Notes under the pieces: model-generated
Databases searched by the model: none
Seen by the model: the letters and a program-made list of their open reading frames with translations, nothing else
What the model was told of the DNA's origin: nothing
Program-made: the position numbers and the translations under genes
In this document: piece by piece, positions 42,594 through 50,667 of the stretch
Layout of the letters: the number at the start of each line of letters is the position of its first letter
How positions within the stretch are numbered: the stretch's first letter is position 1
Assembly (NCBI RefSeq): GCF_009905735.1
Contig: NZ_JAAALE010000017.1
Coordinates: 1 to 62,657, forward strand
Direction: 5' to 3'
DNA length: 62,657 nt
From: Porphyrobacter sp. SLTP
GTDB lineage: Bacteria > Pseudomonadota > Alphaproteobacteria > Sphingomonadales > Sphingomonadaceae

Positions 42594-44123
42594 CTACATC
42601 ACGATTTCGGGCACCACATCGACCCGCCAGCCGATCCCCAGCCGTCCGGCGAGCAGCTTCATGTCCTTCTCTGTCGGCGAGCCGAACAGCGCCGCATGGC
42701 TGGCGGCGAGTTCGAGCACCAGTGTGCCCTCCTCCACCCTGAGACGGCTCACCTCCAGCGAACGCGCCGACTGCCCGCCAAGCCGGCGCGCCAGCCGCAG
42801 CGCGAGGCCCCAGCGCACCGCTTCCTCGATCGCTTCGGGACAGGCCAGCGCGCGCACTTCGGCGGGAAGGCTGAGCTGGTTGCCATTGGCCGCAATCGCC
42901 GCGGCCAGCATCGCCCGGCCTTTGCCGTCGACCCCGACCCAGCGCTTGTGCAGCGCCCAGTTGATCGCCTGAGGCAGGCGGATATTGGGCTCGATCTGCA
43001 TCGCCGCGAGCGCGAGCATGGTCGCCGCCAGCCGCAGCCGCTCGCTGCCATGTTCGCGCGCGGGGGCGGCATCCAGCGTCCAGGCCGCCATGCGCGTTGC
43101 CAGTGTCGGGGCAGAGCCGCGCTGGCTGGAGAACACCGCCACGCCCGCCAGCAGCGGGTCCTGCGCCTTGGTGTGCGCAGGCAGGCGATCATAGAGCAGC
43201 CCTTCGCGCAGACCCCATGAGGAGAACACCACCTGCTCCGGCGCCAACCGCGTCAGCAGCGCTTGCAGCAGCACGGCGGCATCGGGGAGCTTCTCGGCGC
43301 GCATCGCCGAAATCCGCTCCCGGCCTTTCAGGACATCGGTTTCGCTGAGCGCCAGGCCGGTGGCGAGTTCCAGCGCGGCGGCGCCTTCGATCGCGAAGCC
43401 ATGCGGATCGCTCAGCGGATAGCCGCGCGCGGCCATCGCATAGACCGCCATCGCCCGCCACGTCCCGCCCACCAGATAGAGGGTGCCATTCTCGACCGCA
43501 GGCGCCGCCGACAGGTCCCACCCGGCCTTGCGGATCACCTTGTCGAGGCTTTTGCGCATCTCGCCCCGCCCGCCCTTGCGGTGTTCGGGAAGGCGCAAGG
43601 TGCCGAGCGGGAGGGTGGTGGCGCTGTCGGTCTTGCCACCTGCCACCCGCACCAGTTCCAGACTACCGCCGCCAAGGTCGGCGACAATGCCGCGCGCATC
43701 GGGGAAGGCACCGATCACGCCGTGAGCGCTGAGCAGCGCCTCTTCCTCGCCCGAGATCACCCGCGGATTGAGGCCGATGGCGCGCAGGCTCTCGACGAAT
43801 TCGGGGCCATTGGCCGCCTCGCGCACCGCAGCGGTCGCCACGGTCTCGATATCCTTGATCCCGAGATCGGCGAGCAGCAGCGCAAACCGCTTCAGTCCGC
43901 GCAGCGCCAGCGCCATCGCCTCATCCGCCAACCTGCCGGTCGCCGCGATCTCGCGCCCGAGCTTCGCGGTCACCTTCTCGTTGAGCAGCACCGTGGGCGC
44001 GCGCATCGTGCCGCCATAGACGACGAGGCGCACCGTGTTTGAACCGATGTCGATGATCGCGCGTTCGGCTGTGTTGCCGCCCAGCGCGCCGTCGCGGCTT
44101 TCGCGCCGCCAGCGCCAGATCAT
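42594..44123 (-). CDS. ppx: Exopolyphosphatase (Ppx/GppA family)
   Basis: This enzyme releases phosphate from the ends of polyphosphate, or hydrolyses pppGpp in GppA relatives. The ASKHA-fold motifs are present: AIIDIGSNTVRLVVY near the N terminus, the Glu in ISGEEEALLS, and IVADLGGGSLEL for the second phosphate loop. The C-terminal part from about residue 310 is the HD-like domain of the longer family members (ASHAAL region at the end). The total is 509 residues. Its ATG overlaps the ppk1 stop (4 bases), so synthesis and breakdown enzymes of polyphosphate are made together. Confidence 0.9.
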   Translation of the reverse strand: MIWRWRRESRDGALGGNTAERAIIDIGSNTVRLVVYGGTMRAPTVLLNEKVTAKLGREIAATGRLADEAMALALRGLKRFALLLADLGIKDIETVATAAVREAANGPEFVESLRAIGLNPRVISGEEEALLSAHGVIGAFPDARGIVADLGGGSLELVRVAGGKTDSATTLPLGTLRLPEHRKGGRGEMRKSLDKVIRKAGWDLSAAPAVENGTLYLVGGTWRAMAVYAMAARGYPLSDPHGFAIEGAAALELATGLALSETDVLKGRERISAMRAEKLPDAAVLLQALLTRLAPEQVVFSSWGLREGLLYDRLPAHTKAQDPLLAGVAVFSSQRGSAPTLATRMAAWTLDAAPAREHGSERLRLAATMLALAAMQIEPNIRLPQAINWALHKRWVGVDGKGRAMLAAAIAANGNQLSLPAEVRALACPEAIEEAVRWGLALRLARRLGGQSARSLEVSRLRVEEGTLVLELAASHAALFGSPTEKDMKLLAGRLGIGWRVDVVPEIVM

Positions 44124-46321
44124 GCCGCTGCCCCCCGGCGCAACGAAAGCTTGGGAACGGCCCCCGCCTCCAGCGCTCCCCCGCGGCCGGATAGCGACGG
44201 GTTGGTCATGAAATAGCGGTGGCAGTTGAACGGCTTGCGCCCCTCTTCAACGGTAAAGCGCGAATAGCTGCCGTCAGGATGCAGCCACCAGCTTTGTTCG
44301 GTATCGAGCATATTGGCGAGCAGCACCTGCTGAAGCACCTGATCATGCACCGTGCGGTTGAGGATGGGGATCAGCGCCTCGACCCGGCGATCAAGATTGC
44401 GGCTCATCATGTCCGCCGATGCGATGAACACCGCCGCATGGGCGCTCGGCATCGCGTGGCCATTGGCGAAGGCATAGATGCGACTGTGTTCGAGGAAGCG
44501 GCCGATAACCGATTTCACGCGGATATTCTCGGACAGGCCGGCAATCCCCGGTCGCAGGCAACATATCCCGCGCACCACCAGCTCGACCTGCACCCCGGCA
44601 TTGCTTGCGGCATAGAGCCGGTCGATCACGCCCTCATCGGTCAGCTGGTTGCATTTGAACCAGACCGCGGCGGGCTTTCCGGCTTGGGCATTGGCGATTT
44701 CGGTATCGATCCGGCTGTAGATTTCCTCGCGCAGATCAATCGGGGCAATGTGGATGCGTTCGAGCGCGTGGGGCTCGACATAGCCGGTGACGAAGTTGAA
44801 CATCTTGGCCGCATCACGCGCCAGCTTCGGGTCGGCGGTGAAGAAGCTGAGGTCGGTGTAAACCTTGGCCGTGACCGGATGATAATTGCCCGTGCCGAAG
44901 TGGCAATATGACCGGAACCCATCGCCTTCGCGTCGCACCACCATGGCGACCTTGGCGTGGGTCTTCCAGTCGGTGAAGCCATAGATCACCTGCACGCCCG
45001 CGCGTTCAAGCTTGCTCGCCCATTTGAGGTTCTGCTCCTCATCAAAGCGGGCCTTCAGCTCCACGACGGCGGTGACCGATTTGCCCGCTTCAGCCGCCTC
45101 GATCAGCGCGCCGACGACGGCCGACTGCGAGCCTGCGCGGTACAGCGTTTGCTTGATCGCCACGACATCAGGATCGGCGGCCGCCTGACGGATGAAATCG
45201 ACCACCACTTCGAAGCTTTCGTAGGGGTGATGGATGACGATGTCCTTTTCGCGGATGGCGGAGAAGGCATCGCCGTCATGCTCGCGGATGCGTTCCGGGA
45301 AGCGTGGTGAATAGGCATCGAACTTCAGGTCGGGCCGGTCTTCACGGACGATTTCGGCAAGGCCGTCGATCCCGATCATGCCATCGGTCTTGATCACCGC
45401 GGCTTCGTTGATGCCAAGCTGTTCGAGCAGCAGCTGCTCGGCTGCGGGATCGAAATCCTCCTCGATCTCCAGCTGGATGACCTGACCGCGCCGCCGCCGC
45501 TGGATCGCGCTGCGGAAGGTGCGGACAAGGTCTTCGGCCTCTTCCTCGATCTCGATATCGCTGTCGCGCAGCACCCGGAACAACCCGTCGCCCTGAATGG
45601 TGAAGCCGGGGAACAGCGCCTCGGCATAGCGCTGGATCAGCCGGGCAATCGAGATGTAGAGCACGCTGCCGTCACCCGATACCGCGTCCGGCACCCGCAC
45701 GAAGCGCGGCAACGCGCTGGGGATCAGCACCATCTCGATCAGCTGTTCGCCGCCCGCATTGCGGGTCAGCGTGAACAGCAGGCCCATGCCTTCGTTCTGG
45801 ACGAAGGGGAACGGGTGCGCAGGATCGAGCGCCTGGGGCGTGATGATCGGCAGGATTTCGTTGAGGAAGTAGGTCTTGAGCCACTTGTGCGCGGCCGGAC
45901 TGACGCGCTGCTCGTCAGCGATATGGATGTCCGCTCCCGCCAGCCCTTCCTGCACCGAGCGCCAGATGGTCTGCTGGATGGCGCTGAGTTCGGCCAGCTT
46001 CTCACGGATCGCGGCCAATTGCTGCGAAGGGCTGCGCCCGTCGATCGAGGGGATCGCCATGCCGCGCTGCACCTGGCCCACCAGCCCGGCGACGCGGATC
46101 ATCATGAATTCATCGAGATTGCTGCCCGAAATCGACAGAAACCGCAGCCGTTCGAGCAGCGGGTAGGCCGGATTGCAGGCTTCCGCCAGCACGCGCTGGT
46201 TGAATTGGAGCCATGACAGCTCGCGATTGAAATAGGGGGATTCGTCATGAGCCAGCTCGGCCATCTGCATGGGGCCTGCGCCTGCGGAAACATCCGCGTT
46301 GCCTATCGGTGACGTGCTCAT
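44120..46321 (-). CDS. ppk1: Polyphosphate kinase 1
   Basis: This enzyme makes polyphosphate from ATP, reversibly, at the membrane. At 733 residues it has the usual PPK1 domains: an N-terminal domain with the signature YFNRELSWLQFNQRVL, a head domain, and two phospholipase-D-like C-terminal domains. The autophosphorylated His lies in TDWKTHAKVAMVVRR, and a second conserved block is CHFGTGNYHP. KARFDEEQN and IASADMMSRNLDRRVE are further family motifs. It is the first gene of the ppk1-ppx operon, with about 127 bases to the virB11 stop upstream. A TGTCA tandem repeat lies 97 bases upstream, in the orientation opposite to this gene. Confidence 0.95.
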   Translation of the reverse strand: MSTSPIGNADVSAGAGPMQMAELAHDESPYFNRELSWLQFNQRVLAEACNPAYPLLERLRFLSISGSNLDEFMMIRVAGLVGQVQRGMAIPSIDGRSPSQQLAAIREKLAELSAIQQTIWRSVQEGLAGADIHIADEQRVSPAAHKWLKTYFLNEILPIITPQALDPAHPFPFVQNEGMGLLFTLTRNAGGEQLIEMVLIPSALPRFVRVPDAVSGDGSVLYISIARLIQRYAEALFPGFTIQGDGLFRVLRDSDIEIEEEAEDLVRTFRSAIQRRRRGQVIQLEIEEDFDPAAEQLLLEQLGINEAAVIKTDGMIGIDGLAEIVREDRPDLKFDAYSPRFPERIREHDGDAFSAIREKDIVIHHPYESFEVVVDFIRQAAADPDVVAIKQTLYRAGSQSAVVGALIEAAEAGKSVTAVVELKARFDEEQNLKWASKLERAGVQVIYGFTDWKTHAKVAMVVRREGDGFRSYCHFGTGNYHPVTAKVYTDLSFFTADPKLARDAAKMFNFVTGYVEPHALERIHIAPIDLREEIYSRIDTEIANAQAGKPAAVWFKCNQLTDEGVIDRLYAASNAGVQVELVVRGICCLRPGIAGLSENIRVKSVIGRFLEHSRIYAFANGHAMPSAHAAVFIASADMMSRNLDRRVEALIPILNRTVHDQVLQQVLLANMLDTEQSWWLHPDGSYSRFTVEEGRKPFNCHRYFMTNPSLSGRGGALEAGAVPKLSLRRGAAA

Positions 46322-46417
46322 CGCTTTCCTGTTCTGCCCTGCGCCGGTTCATCGGACGCGGCGCTTGCCCAGCGCATGTGTTCGCTCGGCCCAGCGGTGT
46401 AAATCAGGAAGATGGGC

Positions 46418-46435
46418 TTGTCACACCAATGTCAA
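46418..46435 (+). promoter_or_regulatory. Weak Pho-box-like tandem repeat upstream of ppk1
   Basis: TTGTCAC-ACCA-ATGTCAA has two TGTCA cores exactly 11 bases apart, as in PhoB sites. It points away from ppk1, which weakens the case. Confidence 0.3.
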
Positions 46436-46448
46436 TTTGACGGGCGGT

Positions 46449-47474
46449 TCACACCAGGTCGCGGCTCTCGGCAATCTGGGTGATGCCGCGCTTGCCGTTC
46501 GCGTCGCGGCCCAGCTGGACGATCACGTCGATCACGCTGGCGGCATAGGCGATGGTGTCGCTGCGGGTGAGCCCGATGCCGGTCTGCATCACCATCAACG
46601 ACAGCTGTTCGAGCGCGCCGCGCAGGGAGTTCGCGTGGATGGTCGAAAAGCTGCCCGGGTGGCCGGTGTTGATCGCCCGCAGGAAGCTGACGCTCTCGGC
46701 GCCGCGCAATTCGCCCAGCACGATTCGGTCGGGCCGGAGACGCAGAGCGGCTTGCAGCAATTCGTTGGCGGTGACCTTGGCCTCCCCCAGCTCGCCCTTG
46801 ACCGCAACCAGGCCGACCGCGTTCTCGCCGGGGAACTTCAATTCGGGCGTATCTTCGACCAGCACCACACGCTCTTGCGCCGGGATTTCGCCGAGCATGG
46901 CGTTGAGGAAGGTGGTCTTGCCGGTGCTGGTGCCGCCGGAAATCAGGATAGTACGCCGCGCCCGGATCGCGGCGCGCAGAAAGGCAATGGGCTGGCTTTG
47001 CGGATCGGGCAGCTCGAACTGCATCTCGCCTGCGAGCGGCCCGGTGTCATAGGCGTCGAGCGGCAGGTCGAGCCGGCGGTGGCGGCGGATCGCCATCACC
47101 CAATGCTTGCGACTGGCGGGCGGACCGCAGAACTGCACACGCGCACCGTCCGGCAAAGTGGCGCCCAGCAGCGGGTGTTCGCGGTTGATCCCCTGATGGG
47201 AAACCCGCGCAACCTGTTCGGCGAGGCGCTGCACCAGCCGGTCGTCAATCTCCGGCGTCTCGATCCGCTGCATGCCGGGGCTGGCGGCATCCTCAATCCA
47301 CACCTCGCCCGGGCGATTGACCATGATTTCGGTCACGGTATCCCGGTCTAGCCAGCGGCGGAACGGGGCGAGATAGGCGTCGAGATAGACGCTGCGTTCG
47401 GCGGACAGCGGAACGGCCCCCTCGGCCAGGCTATCGCCCTCTCCCATGCCGAGCCGGTGGATATCCGCGCTCAT
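46449..47474 (-). CDS. virB11: VirB11-type secretion ATPase
   Basis: This is a hexameric ATPase of type IV secretion systems that works at the cytoplasmic face of the membrane. Walker A is GGTSTGKTT at residues 180-188. The Asp box follows in VVLVEDTPEL, Walker B-like VLGELRGAE, and the His box in GSFSTIHANS. The N-terminal domain (to about residue 140) is the VirB11 type. At 341 residues it is normal. It is the last gene of the virB-like operon; its start is 4 bases beyond the virB10 stop. All catalytic motifs are intact, so the apparatus is probably functional. Confidence 0.93.
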   Translation of the reverse strand: MSADIHRLGMGEGDSLAEGAVPLSAERSVYLDAYLAPFRRWLDRDTVTEIMVNRPGEVWIEDAASPGMQRIETPEIDDRLVQRLAEQVARVSHQGINREHPLLGATLPDGARVQFCGPPASRKHWVMAIRRHRRLDLPLDAYDTGPLAGEMQFELPDPQSQPIAFLRAAIRARRTILISGGTSTGKTTFLNAMLGEIPAQERVVLVEDTPELKFPGENAVGLVAVKGELGEAKVTANELLQAALRLRPDRIVLGELRGAESVSFLRAINTGHPGSFSTIHANSLRGALEQLSLMVMQTGIGLTRSDTIAYAASVIDVIVQLGRDANGKRGITQIAESRDLV

Positions 47475-47478
47475 ACCG

Positions 47479-48624
47479 TCAGTTGCCGACCATGCTGAAA
47501 TCGAGATCGCGTGCGGTGTAAACCTTGATCGGCTCCCCGGCGCGCACTCTGATCGTCGGGCTGATCTGCCCCTGCGATTGCACCGCCGAATTGGCCGCGC
47601 CTTGCGCGCCGCCCGCGACGATCACGCCGCCCACGCCGCCAGTTGCCAGCGCGCCGAGGCCGCCGACCACCGACAGGAGCAGGCCCGAACCGAAACGCTT
47701 GAGGAAGTGGCTGTTGACGTCACCTTCAAGCCCTGTCGTTCCGTCAAACCCGATCGCGGGGGAAGCAATATTGACCGAGACGCCGTCAGGCCGGATCAGC
47801 CGTGTCCAGATCACATAGGCGCGGCGCTGGCCCTGTTCGACGCCCGCCTGATACTGACCGATCAGGCGCGACGAACGCGGGACAAGCACGCGCTTGCCAT
47901 CGAAGCTGCGGATATCCTGGCTCACCACAGCGCGGACATAACCCGGCACGTCGGTGTTGATCGCGGTTTCGAGCACGGCGGGGATCAACGTCCCTTCTGT
48001 CACCGTGGTCGAAGGATTGGTCATCGCCCGCGCCTGTGCGGGCCCGCCGCCGACGCCGCCGATCTGGCCTGCGAAAGCGGCGGCTCCGCCAATTCCGGCC
48101 ACGTTGCCTGCCGTGCCAGCCGCCGGAACGCCCGGCGGCGCTTCGGCAAGGCGCGCGCTTCCCGCGGCACGGCTCGCATCGAACACCAGCTGCGGGGTCG
48201 CATAGGGATTGACCGCCATGCCGGGCATGACCGAGGGATTGTTGGCGAGCACTGGCATCGGCGCAGGATCGCCTTGCGGTGCCATGGGCACGGCACCGGG
48301 CTGCTGCGCGGGATTCCCCACCGGCGGCACCGCAGCAGGCGCGGCAGGCGGCGGCGGAGCAACGGCGGGGTTGCCGATCCCCTGCGGGTCAGGTGTGCGC
48401 GCCGAATTCATTGCCCAGAAGGTGACAGCGCCCAGCAGGCCGACGACCGCGACCCCGGCCGCCATCTGGAACCCGTCACCCTTGGCCTTGCGGTCAGTGA
48501 CGGCGGGAAAGGCGGCGCGGCTGGCGAGATCGATGATCTCGGCCGATTCCCGCTCGCGCGGATCGCCGCTCTCTCCGGTTGTGGTCTCGCCCTTCTTGGG
48601 CGGCAAACGCATGGCCAGACGCAT
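47479..48624 (-). CDS. virB10: VirB10-type scaffold protein
   Basis: This is an inner-membrane anchored scaffold that spans the periplasm and forms the core complex with VirB9. A charged N terminus of about 50 residues is followed by one membrane segment (AAGVAVVGLLGAVTFWAMN), a Pro-rich stretch of about 40 residues (around PPPPAAPAAVPP), and a C-terminal TrbI/VirB10 beta-barrel domain with AVVSQDIRSFDGKRVLVPR and GLEGDVNSHFLKRFG. It has 381 residues, with a possible start 12 bases later (48612). It lies between virB9 and virB11, the usual order. Confidence 0.93.
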   Translation of the reverse strand: MRLAMRLPPKKGETTTGESGDPRERESAEIIDLASRAAFPAVTDRKAKGDGFQMAAGVAVVGLLGAVTFWAMNSARTPDPQGIGNPAVAPPPPAAPAAVPPVGNPAQQPGAVPMAPQGDPAPMPVLANNPSVMPGMAVNPYATPQLVFDASRAAGSARLAEAPPGVPAAGTAGNVAGIGGAAAFAGQIGGVGGGPAQARAMTNPSTTVTEGTLIPAVLETAINTDVPGYVRAVVSQDIRSFDGKRVLVPRSSRLIGQYQAGVEQGQRRAYVIWTRLIRPDGVSVNIASPAIGFDGTTGLEGDVNSHFLKRFGSGLLLSVVGGLGALATGGVGGVIVAGGAQGAANSAVQSQGQISPTIRVRAGEPIKVYTARDLDFSMVGN

Positions 48625-48664
48625 CAGATGCTCTCCTTGGCGGATTCGGTAGCAATGGACATGT

Positions 48665-49471
48665 TCACGACCCCTTCTTGCGCGGCGCGGTCAGCTCCGC
48701 CTGGCGGGCCGAAGGCGCCATCGGGCCGGTGTTGGTGAGCGTCGCAGTGTCGCGGCCGGAGCGCAGGATGATCTGCGGCGGCACTCCGTCCACCACGAGC
48801 GTATCGCCGCGTACGGTGTAATTGACCGGCCCTTCCTCGCCCGCCGCATTGGTCACGAGGATCGCCGGAATCGCAACCCCCTGCGGCCAGGTCAGAAACA
48901 CCGCATTGCCATTGTCATAGGCGCGTGACGGCAGCAGATCGCGCGCACCCGCACTGGCCCAGGCGAAATTGAGATTGGCCGGATCGCTCACCGAATAGGG
49001 GTCTGCCGCTGCGGCCACCTCCGCCGGAGCCTCCAGCGCACGAACGGCCTGCGCCTCGGCTTCGGCAATGGCGGCGAGACGCGCTTCCTCGGCCGCCCTC
49101 TCCAGCTCGGGATAGCGGAATTGCAGCACGTAAAGCGCTGAATTTCGGGGAGACGCGACGAGATCGAACAGGTAGGTGCGCTTGTCCGTCACCACGGTCA
49201 TATTGGTCCGCGCGTCGGGTTCCAGCGGCTTCACAAACAGGATCGACTGCGCCTTGTTCGGCTGCACCTGCCACGCGGCGGAATCACCGATCGCGACATT
49301 CTCGATCACTTCGTCGGGCCCGAACTTGATGGTGGTCTGGACCTTCACCTTGCCATCGATCCGCACCACGGCGTTCTCGTCAAAGACGCGTGTTTGCAAG
49401 CGATTGTCCTGCGCTGCGACAGGCGCGGCAAGGCAGAGAGCGAGGCTCGCGAGGAGCACGGCGCGGGTCAT
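48665..49471 (-). CDS. virB9: VirB9/TrbG-type core-complex protein
   Basis: This is a periplasmic/outer-membrane core component that pairs with VirB10. A signal peptide (MTRAVLLASLALCLAAPVAA) is followed by the VirB9 N-terminal domain, with a typical segment at NVAIGDSAAWQVQP and DKRTYLFDLVAS. The C-terminal domain has RAYDNGNAVFLTWP and NYTVRGDTLVVDGV. It has 268 residues. It overlaps the virB6 stop by 4 bases. In canonical systems virB8 stands between virB6 and virB9; here there is no room for it. Confidence 0.92.
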   Translation of the reverse strand: MTRAVLLASLALCLAAPVAAQDNRLQTRVFDENAVVRIDGKVKVQTTIKFGPDEVIENVAIGDSAAWQVQPNKAQSILFVKPLEPDARTNMTVVTDKRTYLFDLVASPRNSALYVLQFRYPELERAAEEARLAAIAEAEAQAVRALEAPAEVAAAADPYSVSDPANLNFAWASAGARDLLPSRAYDNGNAVFLTWPQGVAIPAILVTNAAGEEGPVNYTVRGDTLVVDGVPPQIILRSGRDTATLTNTGPMAPSARQAELTAPRKKGS

Positions 49472-50667
49472 TGATAGGTCTCCGGAGGGGGGGCTTTCGG
49501 CGCGGGCACAGGCTTGGCGGACGATGCCGAACGGAAGCGATTGCCGATGCCGCGGGTGCGCGACGTTGCGGGATTGAGCGGCACCACCTGCCCGCCCCCG
49601 CCGCCCGTCGCATAGACACGGGTCTCGCGCGCCACGGTGCCCGCAGGCCCCGCATCGTTTGCGGCGGTCACGGTCTGGAGTGCGCCCAGATCCACGCGGC
49701 GCGGGGCGAGGCCGGGGCTCGGCGGAGCGACGTTGATGTTGCGCGGGGCTGTGCCAACCGGCTGCGGCACGGCGACGGAGCGCGCGCTGTCATGGCTGCG
49801 GCTATGCTCCTTATCCGGCACCAGACCAAACACCTGCCAGCCCGCCACCATGCTGGATGCGACCTTGAGCGACAGCAGCATCAGCGCCATGTGCACCGCG
49901 CCGACCACAAAGAACGCCATCGCCGCCTGCTGGTCGATCTGCCCCGGCACGGCCACCAGCGCGGCCAGCACCGGCACGGCCATTTCCAGCATGATCGACC
50001 CGCCCAGCACCGCAAACAGCGGGGCGAGCGCCATCATCGTCAGTCCCTTGAGCCAGCCGGTGAACAATTCGCGCGTGCCCTCGAATAAGGCCAGCACCAC
50101 GAAGATCGGCCCCACCGCCAGCAACAGTGCCAGCGCGATCCGCGCCGTCACCAGCAGCCCGACCGTGCCGAGCAGCAGCAGCATCGCGCCCATCCACATC
50201 ATGCCCGGCGGCGAGAAGGCGGAAATATCCTTGGTATCCCCGCTCGCCCGCTGGATTGCCATGAACACCACGTCGAGCTTCTGCGCGAACACCGCCGTGG
50301 CGCTCTCGCCTTGCGTCCCGGTGAGGATGCCCGCGATCTGGTCCGGCCCGCCAATGAAGATGTTGTAGAAGACGGTCGAGAAGGCGACGAAACTGGTCGC
50401 GAAGGTCAGCACCAGCCCGAGTGTCATCATCCGTGGCAGCAGCGCACGGACCGACAGGTTTGATCGCCCCAGCATCAGCGAGATGCCGAAGAAGGCGACA
50501 TACAGGCCCAGCAGCAGCGTCAGGGCAAAGGCCAATTGCCCCTCGGTCCCGAACAGGCGGTTGAAGGCCTGTTCCGAGACGGTGGCGGCAATGCAATCGA
50601 CCGCGCTGAGCGCGGCGGAGACGCCGGTGCCCATCGACTGGGCGGCAAGATCGCAGGTGGTCGTCAT
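49468..50667 (-). CDS. virB6: VirB6/TrbL-type inner-membrane protein
   Basis: This is a polytopic inner-membrane subunit of the secretion channel. The ATG at 50667 overlaps the virB4 stop as ATGA. About six hydrophobic segments lie between residues 35 and 290, including LAFALTLLLGLYVAFFGIS, and the conserved amphipathic region ALFEGTRELFTGWLKGL. The last 110 residues are hydrophilic, rich in Pro, Ala and Ser, and probably disordered. VirB6 proteins vary, so the call rests on topology, the central motif and gene order. It has 399 residues. Confidence 0.88.
   Translation of the reverse strand: MTTTCDLAAQSMGTGVSAALSAVDCIAATVSEQAFNRLFGTEGQLAFALTLLLGLYVAFFGISLMLGRSNLSVRALLPRMMTLGLVLTFATSFVAFSTVFYNIFIGGPDQIAGILTGTQGESATAVFAQKLDVVFMAIQRASGDTKDISAFSPPGMMWMGAMLLLLGTVGLLVTARIALALLLAVGPIFVVLALFEGTRELFTGWLKGLTMMALAPLFAVLGGSIMLEMAVPVLAALVAVPGQIDQQAAMAFFVVGAVHMALMLLSLKVASSMVAGWQVFGLVPDKEHSRSHDSARSVAVPQPVGTAPRNINVAPPSPGLAPRRVDLGALQTVTAANDAGPAGTVARETRVYATGGGGGQVVPLNPATSRTRGIGNRFRSASSAKPVPAPKAPPPETYQ

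Noticed and set aside
42594..44123. Assigning this gene as GppA (pppGpp phosphatase) instead of Ppx
   Set aside because: Coupling to ppk1 and the longer C-terminal domain favour exopolyphosphatase, though the two activities overlap in this family.
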